Origin: Xenorhabdus budapestensis
Lineage (GTDB): Bacteria > Pseudomonadota > Gammaproteobacteria > Enterobacterales > Enterobacteriaceae
Direction of reading: 5' to 3'
Assembly: GCF_002632465.1 (NCBI RefSeq)
Contig: NZ_NIBS01000001.1
Span: 93,830-157,829, forward strand
DNA: 64,000 nt
The notes beneath the pieces are model-generated. The model was not told the DNA's origin, searched no databases, and saw only the letters and a program-made list of their open reading frames with translations. A program made the position numbers and the translations under genes. The number at the start of each line of letters is the position of its first letter. Position 1 is the stretch's first letter. Shown in pieces: positions 61,889 to 64,000 of this stretch.

Positions 61889-63259
61889 ATGCGTATTCAT
61901 ATTCTTGGCATCTGCGGTACTTTCATGGGAGGGCTGGCGATACTCGCCCGTTCATTAGGTCACGAAGTTATCGGCTCTGACGCCAATGTGTATCCTCCCA
62001 TGAGTACTCTGTTGAAAAATCAGGGTATTGAACTGATCCAAGGATACGATCCTTCCCAACTCGCTCCTGTGCCAGATATGGTGATCATCGGTAACGCTAT
62101 GACACGTGGTAATCCTTGTGTTGAGGCGGTTCTGGATCGCGGTATTCCTTATACATCCGGCCCACAGTGGTTACATGATCATGTTTTACCAGAGCGTTGG
62201 GTTTTGGCTGTTGCAGGAACACATGGCAAAACAACAACAGCGGGTATGCTGGCGTGGATCTTGGAAGCCTGTGGCTATAAACCGGGATTTCTGATTGGTG
62301 GTGTGCCGGGCAATTTTGATGTTTCAGCACAGATTGGTGAAAGCCCGTTTTTCGTGATTGAAGCGGATGAATATGACAGTGCTTTCTTTGATAAACGTTC
62401 AAAGTTTGTTCATTATAGCCCTCGTACACTCATCATGAATAATCTTGAATTCGATCATGCTGATATTTTCGAAAATCTGGCTGCCATCCAAAAGCAATTT
62501 CACCATCTTGTCAGAATCGTACCGGGCTTGGGTAAAATCCTTGTACCTGATAATGACGTAAATCTGAAACAAGTACTTGGAATGGGATGCTGGAGTGAGT
62601 TGGAACACCTCGGGGAAACAGGGGTTTGGCACGTCCAAAAAAACACTCAGGACAGCAGTACTTATCAGGTATACCATCATGGTGAATTAGTGGGTGAAGT
62701 TAACTGGTCATTGGTGGGGGAACACAATATGCATAATGGCTTGATGGCTATTGCAGCAGCTCACCATGTAGGAATTCAGCCTAATGATGCCTGTCAGGTA
62801 TTAGGTGACTTTATCAATGCTCGTCGCCGACTGGAATTGCTTGGCAGAGTGAATGATATCTCGGTTTATGATGACTTTGCCCATCATCCAACGGCAATTT
62901 TGGCGACACTGGAAGCGTTGAGAAGCAAAGCGGGTAGTATGGCGCGCATTCTTGCAGTGCTGGAACCACGTTCAAATACCATGAAATTGGGTATGAGCAA
63001 AAATGATATTGCTCCTTCCTTGGGTCGTGCGGATGAAGTTTTTCTGTTTCAACCTGGTAATATCCAGTGGCAGGTTGCTGAAATTGCGGAACAATGTGTT
63101 CAACCTGTTAGCTGGAGTACGGATATTGACACGTTAGTACGCATGATTGTGGAGGCAGCCCAGCCGGGTGACCACATACTGATCATGAGTAATGGCGGTT
63201 TTGGTGGTATTCATGAGAAATTATTGGCGGCGTTGAATAAGAAAGCACACGCTGCTTAA
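61889..63259 (+). CDS. mpl: UDP-MurNAc:L-Ala-gamma-D-Glu-meso-DAP ligase Mpl
   Basis: Mpl recycles cell-wall tripeptide by joining it to UDP-MurNAc in the cytoplasm. The 456-residue Mur ligase has MRIHILGICGTFMGGLAILA at its start (nucleotide-binding turn), the P-loop AVAGTHGKTTTAGMLAWILE, the FVIEADEYDSAFFDKRSKF segment, and the C-terminal VYDDFAHHPTAILATLEAL. Length matches Escherichia Mpl (457). Confidence 0.96.
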   Translation: MRIHILGICGTFMGGLAILARSLGHEVIGSDANVYPPMSTLLKNQGIELIQGYDPSQLAPVPDMVIIGNAMTRGNPCVEAVLDRGIPYTSGPQWLHDHVLPERWVLAVAGTHGKTTTAGMLAWILEACGYKPGFLIGGVPGNFDVSAQIGESPFFVIEADEYDSAFFDKRSKFVHYSPRTLIMNNLEFDHADIFENLAAIQKQFHHLVRIVPGLGKILVPDNDVNLKQVLGMGCWSELEHLGETGVWHVQKNTQDSSTYQVYHHGELVGEVNWSLVGEHNMHNGLMAIAAAHHVGIQPNDACQVLGDFINARRRLELLGRVNDISVYDDFAHHPTAILATLEALRSKAGSMARILAVLEPRSNTMKLGMSKNDIAPSLGRADEVFLFQPGNIQWQVAEIAEQCVQPVSWSTDIDTLVRMIVEAAQPGDHILIMSNGGFGGIHEKLLAALNKKAHAA

Positions 63260-63279
63260 TTGATCATAAACGTTGAATT

Positions 63280-63309
63280 AAGAGGATCGCAATGAGCAGC
63301 GTTCCTCTT
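63280..63309. terminator. Hairpin between converging mpl and argR
   Basis: AAGAGGATCGC pairs with GCGTTCCTCTT (one mismatch) between the two converging stop codons. Confidence 0.7.
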
Positions 63310-63392
63310 GTACAGAACCTATGGCACAATTTTCTCTGGCAAAATGGTATGTAGTGATGCCGTGTTTTTAAATGGTTTTACAGGCGGTTGAT

Positions 63393-63866
<474 letters not shown>

Positions 63867-63909
63867 TCACCATCGTTAAATCCACTTATGAAGCCAATAT
63901 TATGCAAAA

Positions 63910-63927
63910 AGTGAATTTTTATGCAAG
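63910..63927 (-). promoter_or_regulatory. Putative ARG box upstream of argR
   Basis: AGTGAATTTTTATGCAAG matches the 18-base ArgR consensus WNTGAATWWWWATTCANW except for one core base and the final position. A degenerate second half site (TATGAAG) lies about 20 bases nearer the gene. Autoregulation of argR is known in Escherichia; here it is inferred. Confidence 0.5.
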
Positions 63928-64000
63928 GAAGAGAAGAACAAACCCAATAGATCGAATATTTACGTTATTGAGCCTGGTAAATGTATTGTTAATAAAATGG

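Noticed and set aside
63940-63975. ACCCAATAGAT near the right edge as another palindromic repeat remnant
   Set aside because: Only about ten bases match the repeat end and no opposite end is seen nearby.

Overview
The window reads as the chromosome of an AT-rich enterobacterium of the Morganellaceae, most likely Xenorhabdus (Photorhabdus is the alternative). This is inferred from near-Escherichia gene order and protein similarity in long housekeeping blocks, low GC in the spacers, a dispersed palindromic repeat that starts ATACCC and ends GGGTAT, and accessory cargo typical of insect-associated enterics (a T6SS VgrG/Eag/Rhs cassette and orphan oxidoreductases). No database search was possible, so the genus is an inference.

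Layout. 1-2784 (minus): type VI secretion cassette of vgrG, an Eag-type chaperone and the N-terminus of a prePAAR/PAAR (probably Rhs) effector whose toxin lies beyond the left edge. 3263-8035: yigI, a decayed pldA, recQ, pldB and yigL, the Escherichia order with pldA degraded and rhtB/rhtC absent. 8517-13397: accessory block with an MHS-type symporter, a LacI-family regulator, a membrane-protein remnant, a DUF805 protein and an MFS exporter. 13448-19960: mscM, psd and rsgA (minus), then orn and tRNA-Gly. 20277-28586: accessory block that begins between two identical tRNA-Gly(GCC) genes and continues past the second. It holds a DAO-type flavoenzyme, a giant fused indolepyruvate:ferredoxin oxidoreductase, an AEC transporter pseudogene, an unrecognised small protein and an HpaB-type flavin monooxygenase. 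29208-41370: queG, tsaE, amiB, mutL, miaA, hfq, hflX, hflK, hflC, purA. nnr and yjeT, present here in Escherichia, are missing. 41581-43069: a decay zone with a truncated palindromic repeat, a LysR pseudogene and an orphan reading frame without a convincing start. 43363-49495: nsrR, rnr, rlmB, rpsF, priB, rpsR, rplI, fklB. 49558-63863: cysQ, ytfJ, ytfK, ytfL, msrA, tamA, tamB, ytfP, ppa, fbp, mpl, argR.

How the genes work together. The core blocks cover RNA modification and decay (miaA, tsaE, queG, rlmB, rnr, orn, hfq), ribosome assembly and protein synthesis (rsgA, hflX, rpsF-priB-rpsR-rplI), envelope biogenesis (psd, mscM, amiB, tamAB, mpl), membrane protein quality control (hflKC) and central metabolism (purA, fbp, ppa, cysQ). 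Accessory DNA sits at the junctions of these blocks, and most junctions carry scars: broken genes, repeat remnants, or missing Escherichia neighbours.

No wholly new system can be demonstrated from sequence alone. The best leads are the T6SS effector cassette at the left edge, the metabolic cargo bounded by duplicated tRNA-Gly genes, the NsrR with a shortened iron-sulfur cysteine loop, and a structured GC-rich spacer in front of hflK.
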